In this document: piece after piece, positions 1-11,320 of the stretch
Layout of the letters: the number at the start of each line of letters is the position of its first letter
Position numbering within the stretch: the first letter of the stretch is position 1
Origin: Desmodus rotundus
Taxonomy: Eukaryota > Chordata > Mammalia > Chiroptera > Phyllostomidae
NCBI RefSeq assembly: GCF_022682495.2
Contig: NC_071396.1
Coordinates: forward strand, 20,209,735 to 20,273,734
Length of the DNA: 64,000 nt
Direction: 5' to 3'
Made by a program: the position numbers and the translations under genes
The notes under the pieces: model-generated
The model's input: the letters and a program-made list of their open reading frames with translations, nothing else
Told to the model about the DNA's origin: nothing
Databases searched by the model: none

Positions 1-123
1 TCCGTGACTTTTGAGGACATCGCAAGCACTGAAGACATGATTGTGCAGATACTGGGCCAAGTAACCCCTGTTTTCTCCTACTTCCAAATGCAGATAAAGC
101 AACTGGAAAATCAAAAAGTGTAA
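1..123 (+). other. Unrecognised open frame running off the left edge
   Basis: Frame 1 is open from the window edge for 40 codons to TAA at 121-123. It ends in a Gln/Lys/Glu-rich stretch (QIKQLENQKV). I do not recognise it. It could be the tail of an old transposon protein, a retrocopy or a chance frame, because no splice acceptor or larger context is visible. Confidence 0.2.
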
Positions 124-800
124 GCTGGAGAGAAAGAGGGAGAAAGGGAAAGGAGAGGGGAACCGACTTTGGAAATGAACGGCCTGTCAGCTGGACCCAT
201 GGAGAAATATAGCAACCATTGACGGAAACACCAAGTTGTCTGCACTTAAACGGCACTCGGGAACGTGCTGAGCTGAACACCAGCTGTATGCACGCACACC
301 AAGCCTCGTGGACAAACAGAACGTGCCCCTGAGACAGACAGCAGATGACCAAGCAGCCACGAGGTCAAGAGCTTCCTCCACGCTCCAGCGAGACCTGGCA
401 GAGCCGCTGGCCTGAGTCGTAGACACTGGGCGAAGGGTAGGCTCCTTGGAGCAATTTGTCCAACGCGCATGAATATCTCACTCCTTGGCGGAACGGGACA
501 GCCACCATCCAGACCTGACGTCCGCCATATTCACGGAGGCCGCAGGCTCCTGGGCGTGAATTCCCTGGCCGGCACATAACAAGCGCTCAATAAGCATTGG
601 CGGATTGCATTAGGATGTGCTTTGTAAATAGGCACTCATTTTTTTGTGCAATTAACGTGTGAAATACAATGTTTAATCATAATTCTCTGCCTCACTACCA
701 CTAAAGCCAAAGCATGGTGTCCATGTTTCTGATTTAGGGGTAAATGTGTCATTCTGAAGGCACACACATGAATATCATAACCTCAAAATTCATATTTCTG
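124..800. other. Intergenic DNA, possible MIR tail
   Basis: No gene is seen. A short stretch at about 562-605 (GCACATAACAAGCGCTCAATAAGC) resembles the 3' end of a MIR element on the plus strand. The rest is unassigned AT-rich sequence. Confidence 0.4.
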
Positions 801-804
801 ATGT

Positions 805-1515
805 TAGAAGCAATACGGGCTCACTGGGGGGAAATCTTTCAAAAATGAAAAATATAAAGAACCAGAAAAACTCACCCATAATCTCATAATCCAGCCACTT
901 AGAGATAATGAATTAACATAATTTCTTTCCAATTTTTTCTGTATATATTCATAGACATGCATACATGTTTAAAATTATAACTATAGGGCATACTCATATA
1001 TGGTTGTATATCTGCCTTTTTTTAATCCCTAATCAAAGGCATTTTTTCATTGCTTCTAGAGAGAGACTGAGAGACATCAATCAAGATTTGTGAGAGAGAA
1101 ACATCAATCAGTTGCCTCTAACACACGCTCCCACGAGGGATGGGGGATCGAACCCACAACCTTTCAGTTTATAACACGATGCTCCAGCCAACTGAGCCAT
1201 CCAGCCAGGGCTGTATGTTCCTTTTGCACTGAACACTATGGTTGAGCCTTTTCCTATGTCAAAAACTGTCTCTGGAAACATGGTTTTGAAATATCTACAC
1301 AGTGTTCCATCATATGGATGGACTGTGATTTATTTAACTATTTCCCCATTTTGTACATTGAGTTGGTTGCCAGCTGTCCCTAGTTTATAAAGAAGGCTTC
1401 GGTAAACAGGTTTTTTCATAAATCGTTCTACACACTTCTGATTATTTTTAAAGATAAATATCTAGAAGCAGAATTATTGGGACAAGGGATATAAATGATT
1501 TTACAGCTCTTGCTA
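805..1515 (+). repeat. Old L1 (L1ME-like) 3'-end fragment, split by a SINE
   Basis: The text resembles the noncoding 3' region of ancient mammalian L1. It has the series acatggttttgaaatat, ttccatcatatggatgg, tttatttaactatttccc and atctagaagcagaattattggg in the expected order. It is interrupted by the VES SINE at 1055-1211. It has diverged too far to code. Confidence 0.65.
1055..1211 (-). mobile_element. VES SINE (tRNA-derived, bat), reverse orientation
   Basis: Reverse-complement VES features appear in order: an A/G-rich arm, ATCGAACCC (inverted B box) and TGAGCCATCCAGCCAGGGC (inverted 5' end). It is inserted inside the L1ME-like fragment, so it is younger than that fragment. I see no clean target-site duplication. 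Confidence 0.85.
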
Positions 1516-3166
1516 CATATATCTTAAAATATTTTTGAAAATTCTTTAAAAATATGTGAGGATTAAGATGTCAAGGAAGACGAGAAATGACAGGTTTTTG
1601 GTTTTTTGCCCTTTTGCCTCATTTCCCGGAGCCCAGTCCCATCTAAGGGTTTGTCATCCTTGGAGTCTGGAACTCACCCTGCTAATCGGAGTGCCTGCCG
1701 CGGAGGTCCCTCTACCTCCACGGTCCCTGTGGCCTTGCCCGCAGCCGGGGGCCGTAGCCTGCAGCTCAAGGGCACTCTGACGGGCCCTGCGTGGAACCAG
1801 GGATTTCTCTGTCGGCAGTTGACTTCGAGGCCAGAATACACACTAGAATCAAAGGCCTACTGTCTTAGAAAAGCAAATAAAAGTATATAAGAAATGCTGA
1901 TTCCATTGAATTAGGAATGCTAGACGACTTCCTCACTTTGCATCTCTCACATTCTTTTTTTTTTTTTTTTTTTATGATTGTCCATTCTACATGTTCTTTC
2001 CAGCATCCCAGCAGATTTCAGAAATGTCAAGGGGCACTTCACCCACGGAAAAGGTGTTGATTCCAAAAGAACTCAAAAGTCAGTTTTGAATATGGTGCTT
2101 GGTTATGTGCAACTATAACTTGAAGTCGGAGTTATTTCAACTTTTTCTTTTATGTAGGACACTATGAAGTTTGCCGTTCACACTTAAAAGGCAGCTGGGA
2201 TTTCGAATTGCATCGCAGCACCTTTTGCTTATGTTAATCATAAATATACTCTCCTTCTCCTTTTTAGTTAAGTTGAATTTCAAACATTACAATGGACATC
2301 TTTTCCTAAGTGCCTCTCATTATACTTTCTTGAGTCCTAATTTCTCTCCTTATTTTACTTTTTAACTTTATCTTCTATAGGACACAAATATCTGTTCTGA
2401 AAAATATATGCAGAATAATTTAATATTACATACCAACAGAGTCACCAAATGTATTCCCACACTTCAGGAATTTAGATATATACACACCTCTGCTGATAGA
2501 ATCACTGAGTCAGAGAAAAAGTGGATTTAGCTGGGACTTTGGAATATGAACTAAAACTCCCTCATTTGGAAAAGGAAATCCAGCCCTGAGAAGTGGAAAG
2601 GCTGATTCCCTGAGTCTTGGGGTTTGTCATTTAACCAAGGTTTTGGAATAGGCAAAATAAGAAACATAGTAACTAATTTACAGCCCCCTAGGGTTTATAA
2701 ACATTTCACATTTCACATTAAAAGATACTGTGATTCTGGCAGCAAAAGAACCCCCACCTGTTCCATCTCCTCTGGGAGACCCACGTGGCTGGTTTCGTAT
2801 CCAGTCTTTTTTCACTTACTGGTTGTTGCTGGTGACGGCACCCTTCCTGGAGAACCGCCAAAAGCAGCGAAGGCGAATTCATGCAGGAAACAGCAGGCTA
2901 TCCCTCGGGGTGGTGGGTTTTAAAAGGAGAGTAACATACTCTAAAAGTTAAGGAAGTGTGGCCATGTTTGAATGGCAGAATCACAATGTCAGTGAGATTT
3001 TCAGATCTTTTAAAAAGCTGATACTGGCCATGCCTGCCACTGAGGGCTCCAGGGACCAAGTTAGAGTTCAGAGAAACCTGAGGTCATGTCCAAGAGTGAG
3101 TTTCTCCAATGAAGGCACAGGTGTGATTTCTTTGCCAGTTATATCTGCATGGAAGACGATGGTAAA
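1516..3166. other. Intergenic DNA
   Basis: No gene is recognised. A poly-T run lies at 1955-1973. Short open frames near 1606-1890 and 2624-2923 lack family resemblance, splice structure and coding composition. Confidence 0.6.
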
Positions 3167-3725
3167 TACGGGTGGCCAAAAAATTCGTTTAGTTTTTTCC
3201 TCACCGTGGCTCTGGTTAGTAGTGCTTAGTTGTCTTTAACTTCACTGAAACAATTTTGTTAGATTGTATTGTGACAGCTGTCATATCAGCATGCATTTTT
3301 AAAAACTTATCAAAATTAGTGAATTCTCATGCGGCCGTTTTAATATTAAAGATGGAAGAAGATACGCAACAGTTTTTGCCATATTATGCTTTATTGTTTC
3401 AAGACAGGGAAAAACGCAACTAAATGCAAAAAAAAAGATTTGTGCAACACATGGAGAAGGTGCTGTGACTGATCAAACATGTCAAAAGTGGTTTGCGAAG
3501 TTTCCTGGTACTATTGACATTTTGGCCAAATAATTTTTGCTGCAGGGCTGACTTACGCATTGGAAGATGTTTGGCGGCTCCCCTGGCCTCAACCCACTAG
3601 AAGCCAATAGCGGGAGATAGCAGACACACTTGAAATATCCAGATCAATCACGTTATTGGTGAAAATGAAAAATGTGTCTTTTATTTTACAAAAAAAAACT
3701 AAACAGATTTTTGGTCAACCCAATA
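3167..3725 (+). mobile_element. Mariner DNA transposon, internally deleted
   Basis: The ends form imperfect inverted repeats: the left end reads GGTGGCCAAAAAATTCG and the right end, reverse-complemented, reads TTGGGTTGACCAAAAATC. Both abut TA. Inside, 3465-3503 translates to VTDQTCQKWFAKF, a segment of the N-terminal DNA-binding part of mariner transposases. At about 560 bp it is less than half of a full 1.3 kb element, and the catalytic DDD domain is missing. It is therefore a nonautonomous, dead copy. Confidence 0.8.
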
Positions 3726-4022
3726 CTTATGTGACATCATAAAATAACACTAATCACTCATGTGATTGTATGCATTCTCCCATGAAGTCACTCTTATGTT
3801 CAACACTGCTCGAGCACGAGAGCAGAACAGGCTCCTGCCCCTAAGTGCCCCCAGACTGGTGGGAACATCTGTGCAGCCACACCTGAGGCTCTCAAATCCT
3901 CGGACAGCTGCATCTCCCTGGAGCAGGTGGCACTGATCATTATGGCTATTTGGGACAACTCCACAGGGACATTTTTACCCTTGTAGCGAGTTTTACAGTA
4001 TCCTGTGTTTACTCGTAAGCAG

Positions 4023-4335
4023 GGTGTATTAGTTTCCTGTGGCTGCCATAATAAATGACCAGTGCCTGGGTGGCTTGAAACAACAGAAATTTGTTCTCAC
4101 AGTTTGAGTCGGCCACAGACGGTTGAAATAATGTAAACGGTGTGTTCAGTGGTAAGAGGAGGGAACAGCCTAATAGGCCTTCCAATAAGGGGCCTTCCTT
4201 GTGTCCCTCTCTCTTTCTTCTTTATGTGTCTACAGAGCATTATCCTTCATCCTAATGTCTCTCTCTCCTTCTTCCAGGGAAGCAGCAAGACAGTGACAAT
4301 GAGGAGTGTTGGGACCCACCCTGCCTGGTTTCAGA
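4023..4335 (-). repeat. MLT1-like LTR fragment (ERVL-MaLR), reverse orientation
   Basis: 4024-4106 (GTATTAGTTTCCTGTGGCTG through CAACAGAAATTTGTTC) is the inverted 3' end of the MLT1 LTR consensus as I know it. The remainder to about 4335 (for example TTGTGTCCCTCTCTC) is consistent but degraded. It has no coding content. Confidence 0.6.
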
Positions 4336-4375
4336 AGCTGTGACCCCGCCCCCGCCTCCGCAGTGGCTAAGGTTA

Positions 4376-5285
4376 AGTGAGAGACTGTGGGACCCTAAGC
4401 CACTAAGGAGACAAAGCTTATCTTTCTGGCAGGGGCGCCGCCTCTGCCCTCTTATACTTCACCCTGCTTGGCCCCAGGTGGATGGCCAGTTAGCCAATGA
4501 CGGGTAAGATTCCTCAAGGGAGGGACGACCTAAGACAGGCATGGTCACGAAGAGGCCCACAGGGAAGGACTTGAGGGGCTATAGAAAACGGGGGTGATGA
4601 CATAGCCCCCTTTGACATAGCGTGAATCCTCACTCTGCCTGAGAGAAGTCTCCTAATCTGTTGGCTGCCTTACTTCCCCTGCCTGATTTAAGCCTGAAAC
4701 AATGACAGAGGGTGGTACAGCCTTGTGCTGGAGAGGGTGGATTCCCCGGGGCGATCAGGCCTAAGAAAGAATGCATAAAATCCTGTGAAACCTGCTTTGC
4801 TAAGAATGTCCTCAGTTTTCTGATAAGGGTGCAAACATGAAAAGAGTTTGTTTCCCAAAGTTTTCTAGCCCTTCAGCTATCTGACCCTGATGCAGAATAA
4901 GCCCTCCTAGTTCTTTGAATGTTATCTATTGTTTGATCCTTACTGCCTGACAATGATTGATGAGCTTTACCTGTATTCCTGTGCAAACTGAACCCAATAA
5001 AAGCCCATGGAGGAACAGGCTCCTGGCCCTTCTCCTTTGAGAGATCAGCCACCTTTCCTCCCCAAGCAGATCATGTCTTGGTAGACTTATTCTCATCCGT
5101 GGTGGATGGTGGGGGGGTGTGGGCAGAGCCCCCCCCACAACGGAGCTCCCCGTCCATCTGGTGAGCCCAGCACCCCCTCCCGAACTGGACCTCTGTCCCG
5201 CAGTGTCGCCGTCTGGATGGGGGGCTGCAGCCACTGTCCTGACTGAGCCCGATTCTCAGCTCCTCATCAACTGTGAGTGACGCCC
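4376..5285 (+). mobile_element. Probable retroviral-type LTR (ERV1-like), plus strand
   Basis: The block starts TGAGAGACTGTGGGACCC, the usual TG opening. It contains a poly(A) signal in CCCAATAAAAGCCCATGG at about 4994 and continues with a C/T-rich, U5-like stretch ending near a homopolymeric G/C region. No gag, pol or env frame follows, so it would be a solo LTR. The family name and the exact right end are uncertain. Confidence 0.45.
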
Positions 5286-6024
5286 TGTGAAGGCTTTTAT
5301 TTAGGCAGCAGGGTGCCCATCTGTGTCCACTTCAGTTATCTGTGCTGGATAAACACAGTGTCCTGAAGGGTCCAGTTTGGCCAGTACAGGGCCCACAGCC
5401 AGGCCTCCTGGCTGGCTCTTCTCAGAGGCGCTCCTTTGTGGGTTCTGGATGAGGCGCCGCTGGACTAGCTGCATGAGTGGAAGAGTGTGGGGACCCCACC
5501 CCTCCACGGGGGGGGTAGAGAAGGTCAACACGGTGTGCCCCAGGCAAGAGGGGCTGGCCCCACCAGGAGCGAGTCTTCCAGGGAAAGTTGAGTTCTGAAG
5601 GCGAGGCTTTCCCGCAGCCAGTACACGACCCCTCCACAACCTCCCCACCCCCAACCCATGAGAGGCAGGAAGGTGTCTGGCAAGACGGTAGGAAGAAATG
5701 GTCCTTTCCTGTCCTGGGAACCCATTACTAAGTTTCTAGTAGTGAGTGACACTTTGCTGGATGTTACAAAAACATGTTCCTCAGAGCCCCAGCTACTGAG
5801 TGTGAATTGTATCAAGAACACTCAGTATATTAAAAAATCTTCTGATTGTGCACAGGTATAAGGAAAATGTATACAAAAGGCTTGTATGTATTTTCTGGTA
5901 AATGAACACAGGTCCTAAGAGATTCTTTGGGAGGAATAGTCATCTTCTTTCCAATCTGAGAAAGTTTCATGATGGATTTTAAAAATCTTTATGTCCTAAT
6001 CAGTTTAGTAACAACACAGGAAGT
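5286..6024. other. Intergenic DNA
   Basis: No gene is recognised. Open frames at 5301-5654 and 5525-5821 on the minus strand are short, mutually overlapping and without domain signal. Confidence 0.6.
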
Positions 6025-6540
6025 GTATGACGGATGCTCTCAGTTACAAGTGACAGAAGTCCAACCCAAACAAAGGGCAATTCGGGAGTGGGCTTTCAGT
6101 GCGGTTGCCTCCAGACCCTCAGGCAGTGCCTCCAGGACTCCATCTCCAGCCTTCGGCTCTGCCTTCCCCTCTCCTGACTTCACTCTCAAGCAGGCATTTC
6201 CTATTTTTGACCAGATGTTCACCAGAAGCGCTAGGTTAGCTGTCTATCAGTTTAACCACTGGGGAAGAGACTTTCTCTTTCCCTCGCATAACTCCTGGGG
6301 CTGACAGTCTCGGCTCCGATAGGCTCAGCCCCTAATATGCTCATTTCGGAACCAATCAGCAAGCAGGGTTACACTTCCCACCAACTGACTTGGATGACAC
6401 GCCCACTCCTGGGCCCCAGGTGAGAGGGGCCCCATCAGAACGACAGGGACTGAGAGTCAGAGAGGTGTGTGTTCCCAAAGGAGCCAGGGTCCTCCTGTCT
6501 CAGGAAGAAAGGATGTACAGCAGGCGAAAGCATACAGCGT
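6025..6540. repeat. Ancient mammalian interspersed repeat (family not assigned)
   Basis: The stretch CTCAGTTACAAGTGACAGAA, then ctctgccttcccctctcctgac, ggggctgacagtctcggctcc and gatgacacgcccactcctgg follows the order of a dispersed mammalian repeat I recognise but cannot name with certainty. A related copy lies at 39860-40300. Confidence 0.5.
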
Positions 6541-7224
6541 CAGCATCCTTGACACTGTACAAAAATAACATAAATCCTTGTGAGATTCTGGTCAAGAACC
6601 CCAAAATCCACCTCAGCTTTTTAAAGGAACTGTAAAACAGGTCAACATGCGGTTTCTTTCATAGAATTTCTGATTGCTTTTTCATTAGTAACCAAGTCAG
6701 CAGTAAAGTCTGTTTTTCTTGCAAATCAAAGTTGCCCGGGAACATTTCCTTTTAAAGCCTGTTTTACAGTATTATAATTCCTAATTATAATTCCTAAAAC
6801 CTTCTTACAAGAATATAGATAACAATAGATGTAGATAAAAGCAAAATAAAACAAAAAGGTTATAGTGAAATTTTTTTCTATTTTCACATCATAGCTTTAG
6901 CAGGAAAACTTATTTGGTTGATTTATTTTTGAACAGAGAACAAATAATAATTTAGGTTTAAAAAGGGAAGAAAACAATCACTATTTATAATAAATGCAAA
7001 GAAAAATATGAAAGGAACTCTTCCATGGAATAGATATTATCATTTTCCAGGAAGACACTAATAATGTTTATACATTCAGTTCTCATTTTCGTCATCTTCT
7101 CAAAATTTCAGTATTAACTGTTACATGTAATTGATCTGTTGAATTCTTGATAATGACTAAATTTAATTCTTCTACATCCGCTCGCTATACTCAGATTGTT
7201 ATTTTTAATCCACAAACACTATAC
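6541..7224. other. AT-rich intergenic DNA
   Basis: Mostly AT-rich sequence with no gene or recognisable element. Confidence 0.6.
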
Positions 7225-9445
7225 ATTCAAAAACCAACTTTTGCAATAGTCAAAGAAATCTCAAAAAAATGTAAATATGTAAGAGGTAGCTAAGGCAGAG
7301 CTGGAAGGGAAATTAATGGTATCACTGTTTGCATTAGAAAAGACAAACATCTCAAGTGAAATATCAAAATTCCTATCTCACGAAAGTAGAAAATGGAGAA
7401 CAAAATAAACTCAAGGCATGTTTAATAGCAGTTAAAGTTACCAGCATAAACCAATGAAATTGATATCAGGAAAATGGTTGGAAAAAATCAATGATACAAA
7501 AAGCTAGTTCTTTGGAAAATGTAATAAAATTGATAAACGTCTAGTGAGGATGACAAAAATAAGATCGTAGAAGACACAATATCAGCAACAAGGCAGGGGA
7601 TATGACTGCAGACACTGAAGATGCAAAAAGATTTTAAATTTGACACCTTAGAAGACATGAACCAATTCTTTGAAAACCACAAACTACCAAAACTCAATTA
7701 AGATGAAATAAATAGCCTGAATAGTCCTATAACCATAAAGCAAGCTGAATTTGTAATTTAAAATATCTAGAAAAAGATCTCTCCAGGCCCATGTGCTTTC
7801 ACTGGAGAATTAAACCCGACATTTAAAGAATTAAAACCAGAAGTACACAACCTCTTTCAGAAAATTAAAGAGAAGGGAACACTTCCCAAATCATTTTATG
7901 AAGCCATTATTACCCCCCGAGACCAAAACAAGACAGATGGTATCGTAAAAGTAAAAGAAAACTATAGACCTATTATATCTCATGAACTTACACACACAAA
8001 TCCTCAAGAAAATATAAGCAAATTGAAACCAACAATGTATAAAAAGAATTATATAACACAACCAAATGGGATTTATTCCCGATATACAAAGCTGGTCCAA
8101 CATTAGAAAACTGATCAATGTACTTCATCATATCAACAGGCTAAAGAAGAAAAGTCATGTAATCATATTAATTGCAGAAAAAGCATTTGACCCCTAACAA
8201 CACACCAAAAATCTCTCAGCAAGTTAAGAATAGAGACAACTACTTCAACTTGATAAAGAGCATCCACAAAGAAATACCAGAAACAAAAATGAAAAATAAA
8301 ACAAAACAAAAAATCATACAGCTAGCATTATACTTAATTCTAAAACACTGAATGCTCTCCCCCCAAAGAGTTGGAAGAAGGGAAGGATGTCTACTATCAC
8401 CACTCTTATTCAACACAATATTGGAAGGTCTAGACACTGCAATAAGACAAGAAAAAGAAACAAAAGACATACACAGATTAGAAAAGAAGATATAAAATTG
8501 TGCCTATTTGAAGATATGAATGTCTACATAGAAAACCCCAAGAATCATCCAAATAAAACTCCTGGAATTAACAAGTGAATTCTACAAGTTTGTAGAATGC
8601 AAATCAATACACAAAAATAAATCACATTTGTATAGACTAATAATAAACATTTAGAAAACAAAATTCAAGGTATAATACCATCTACAATCACTGAAAAGAA
8701 CTTAGATACAAATTTAACAAAACAGGTACAAGGTCTGTATGTAGAAAATTAGAAACACCTGATGACATTTTTTAAAGGCCTAAATAAATTAAGAGGCATC
8801 TTGTGCTCTTGGATTGGAATCCTCAAGCTGGTAATGATGCCTCCCTAAATTGACCTATTGGGTTAACGTGATCTCTATCAAAGTCCCAGTAATGTTTTCT
8901 TGTTTTATAGACATAAACGAGCTTATTCTTAAATTTATATGGAAGGGCACAGGACCTAGAATAGCTAAGGAAATCTTTAAAAAAGAAGAATAAAAGATGA
9001 GTTGTCACTTTATCTTATATTAATGCCTATTGTAAAGCTGTAGTAATCAAGACAATGTGGTATTAGCAGAGAGATTCACAGGTCAGTGAAACGAATAGAA
9101 GACCTACACAAATATGCCCAACTGGTTTTTGACAAAGGTTCAAAAGCAATTCAATAAAAGAAGGACAGACTTTTGAACAAATGTTGCTGGGGCGATGGGA
9201 TATCCATAGGCACAAAAATAAATTTCAATGTTAACTTCATGCCCTATTCAAAAATTGACTCAAAATGTAAACCACAAATCTTTAAAACTTTTAGGAAAAA
9301 AATGGGAAAATAGTTTTGAGAGCTAAGGCCAGGCAAAAAGTTCTGAGATTTGACACCTAAAGCGTGATCCATAGAAAGAAAACTTCACATATGGGACCTC
9401 AAATAAAGAAATTACTTTAACAAGAGATTTCGCTAACAGGAGAGA
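7225..9445 (+). mobile_element. LINE-1 ORF2 remnant, truncated at both ends
   Basis: The sequence tracks the middle to C-terminal part of L1 ORF2: GCTAAGGCAGAGCTGGAAGG, then ctagttctttgga, gatctctccaggcccatgtg, cactcttattcaacacaat, gaaaaagcatttgacccc, ctaagaggcatcttgtgctc and gatttgacacctaaagcgtg in the correct order. Many stops and frameshifts break the frame, so no functional reverse transcriptase is encoded. The 5' UTR, ORF1 and 3' end are absent. Confidence 0.85.
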
Positions 9446-9824
9446 GCTGTGGGAGGGGTTAGGGGTCCAGATGGGTCCCACAGCTCCACGTCCAGCAGGG
9501 GCCTCATCTCTGTTTCTCAGCTCCATATTCTTGGCAAATGGCTTCCCTCCACAAGGTGTCGAGATGGTCAGTGGAATTCCCGCCATTATGTCCGAGTTCT
9601 AGACAGTGGCAGAGGGGAAGCAGAGGAAGACCAAACGTCCCCCATCCCACCCCCAAAATCAGCTCCCATTGAGCAGCCTTCTGCAAAGTCGCACAAAACA
9701 CTCTGCTCACATCTCACCGGCCAGAAATCAGTTACCGGGTTACATTTAGCAAGTGAGGCTAGGGAACACTTTTTTTTTTTTTTACTTCTGATGTCTGTGT
9801 TAGTAAGGTATTTGTAGCTTATTA
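9446..9824. other. Intergenic DNA
   Basis: No gene is recognised. A poly-T run lies at about 9771-9783. Confidence 0.6.
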
Positions 9825-10260
9825 TTGGAACCAAAAAATGATCAGTGGCTCAAACATGATATAAATTTATTTCTCCCTCAAAGTCCAAAATAGTGTTCTT
9901 GGCTGGCAGGTGGTTCTCCCCCAGGCAGTGACTGAGGGCCCCAGGTGTCTTCTATCTTGTTCCTTCGCCATCTTCAACACGTGTCTTCCACCATCTTCTT
10001 ACTCACCTGCCTCAAGCTGTAAAAGGGGAAAGAGCGTGGAGAATCGGCAAGGGAGGTTTCTGGGGGCCAGAACTGGAAGTGACACATACTACTTCCGTTC
10101 ACCAACAGCCAGGGCTCAAGCCCATGGCTGTGCATAACCGCAGGGGAGGCTGGGAAATGATGCCTAGAGGTGCACAAGAAGATATGAGTTGGTGACCAGC
10201 CACGAGGACTATGAGCCCAGCTAAAAACTAGGTTCTATTATCAAGAAAGAAAAGAGGATG
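9825..10260. repeat. Ancient mammalian interspersed repeat (family not assigned)
   Basis: Segments such as tttatttctccctcaaagtcc, tcttctatcttgttccttcgcc, acttccgttcac and ggggaggctgggaaatg, then gttctattatcaagaaag, occur in the order of a known dispersed mammalian repeat. I cannot name the family with confidence. No ORF of interest. Confidence 0.5.
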
Positions 10261-10842
10261 GGCATTGGGAGACAGGGAGCAGTTTCTGTGACAAGAGACA
10301 AGTGGCATCGAAGGGCTAGTAAGCAAATACTTCATCTTCTGGCAATGAGAGGGCGTGTTCTAGAACCCAGGGTTGTACCACAGATCTCGTTTGCAATGAC
10401 GCCTCGCTACAAATATCCCAAGGGTTTTTCAGCACTCCCCCACCCCCCCGCCCCACTCCCGGCAAATGTTCTTAACATAAAATTGCTGTGTAGTTAAACA
10501 ACTTAATATTTTCTTTTCTTAATGTTATGAAGGCTTTTTAACAGTCTAGATATGCTCCATAATCTGATGGTAAGGCTTCATAGAAACTCACCAGAGAACG
10601 ACAGAGACACGTAGCATTAGTGACTTTAACGTAACTGCACACCCAAATGAAGAGTTCCCGGTTGTGAACTTTTATATATGGGTTCATTTTGAGATACTAC
10701 TATTATGTTCCTTATTTTCATTTCCATTGTTCTTTAATTTTTTTTTAATCTTGGGCTTTACTTTACAAAATATACGACTTTGCAAGACAGAACAATACTG
10801 GCTGAGTGGGAACCCTTGTGGGCTCGATGTGTGAGACCACAT

Positions 10843-10892
10843 CATCCCAGGTAGCCAAGTCTGCATATCTGCATCCCAGGTAGCCAAGTCTG
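10843..10892 (+). repeat. 21-bp direct duplication, period 29
   Basis: CATCCCAGGTAGCCAAGTCT plus G occurs at 10843-10863 and again at 10872-10892, separated by 8 bp. It looks like a recent local tandem duplication. Confidence 0.9.
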
Positions 10893-11079
10893 TGGGTAGT
10901 TCTGATGAGATTCTAGAAGGGTCTGATTTAAGAGCAGAGCCCTTAAAGAACAGAATCGCAGGCCTTAAAACTGTAAAGGGAGAGAAGAAACCAAGCATAA
11001 GCGACACCGAGAAGAGAATGAGTAGATGTCAATATTTACAAATCAACCCAAAAGTAGTTAATTTAACAAAGAGGTCGAG

Positions 11080-11320
11080 AGCCTAGTTTTTGGATTATGT
11101 CTGGCCTAGACTTCAATTCCAGTTTAGCTATGTCACGACCACATAAACTTGGCCAAGCCACTTAATTTTTCTGAGCCTCAGCTTCCCCCTCCCCCCCGCC
11201 CCGTAAGAACGGGACAGTCATATCACAGAGATATGGTATATTACCTCACAGAGATAAGTGTATGGAGAGTGTAGAATGCAATCAAGTGCCCGAATCGTAG
11301 CATAGTAAGCACCCGAAAAG
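11080..11320 (+). repeat. MIR SINE
   Basis: Degenerate MIR order is visible: CTTCAATTCCAG, then acttggccaagccacttaa, ctgagcctcagcttccc and tgcccgaatcgtagcatagtaagcac. It is heavily diverged. Confidence 0.7.

Noticed and set aside
7225..9445. Reverse-transcriptase-like coding region
   Set aside because: It is clearly derived from L1 ORF2, but stops and frameshifts interrupt it throughout. Annotated as a dead LINE fragment, not a gene.
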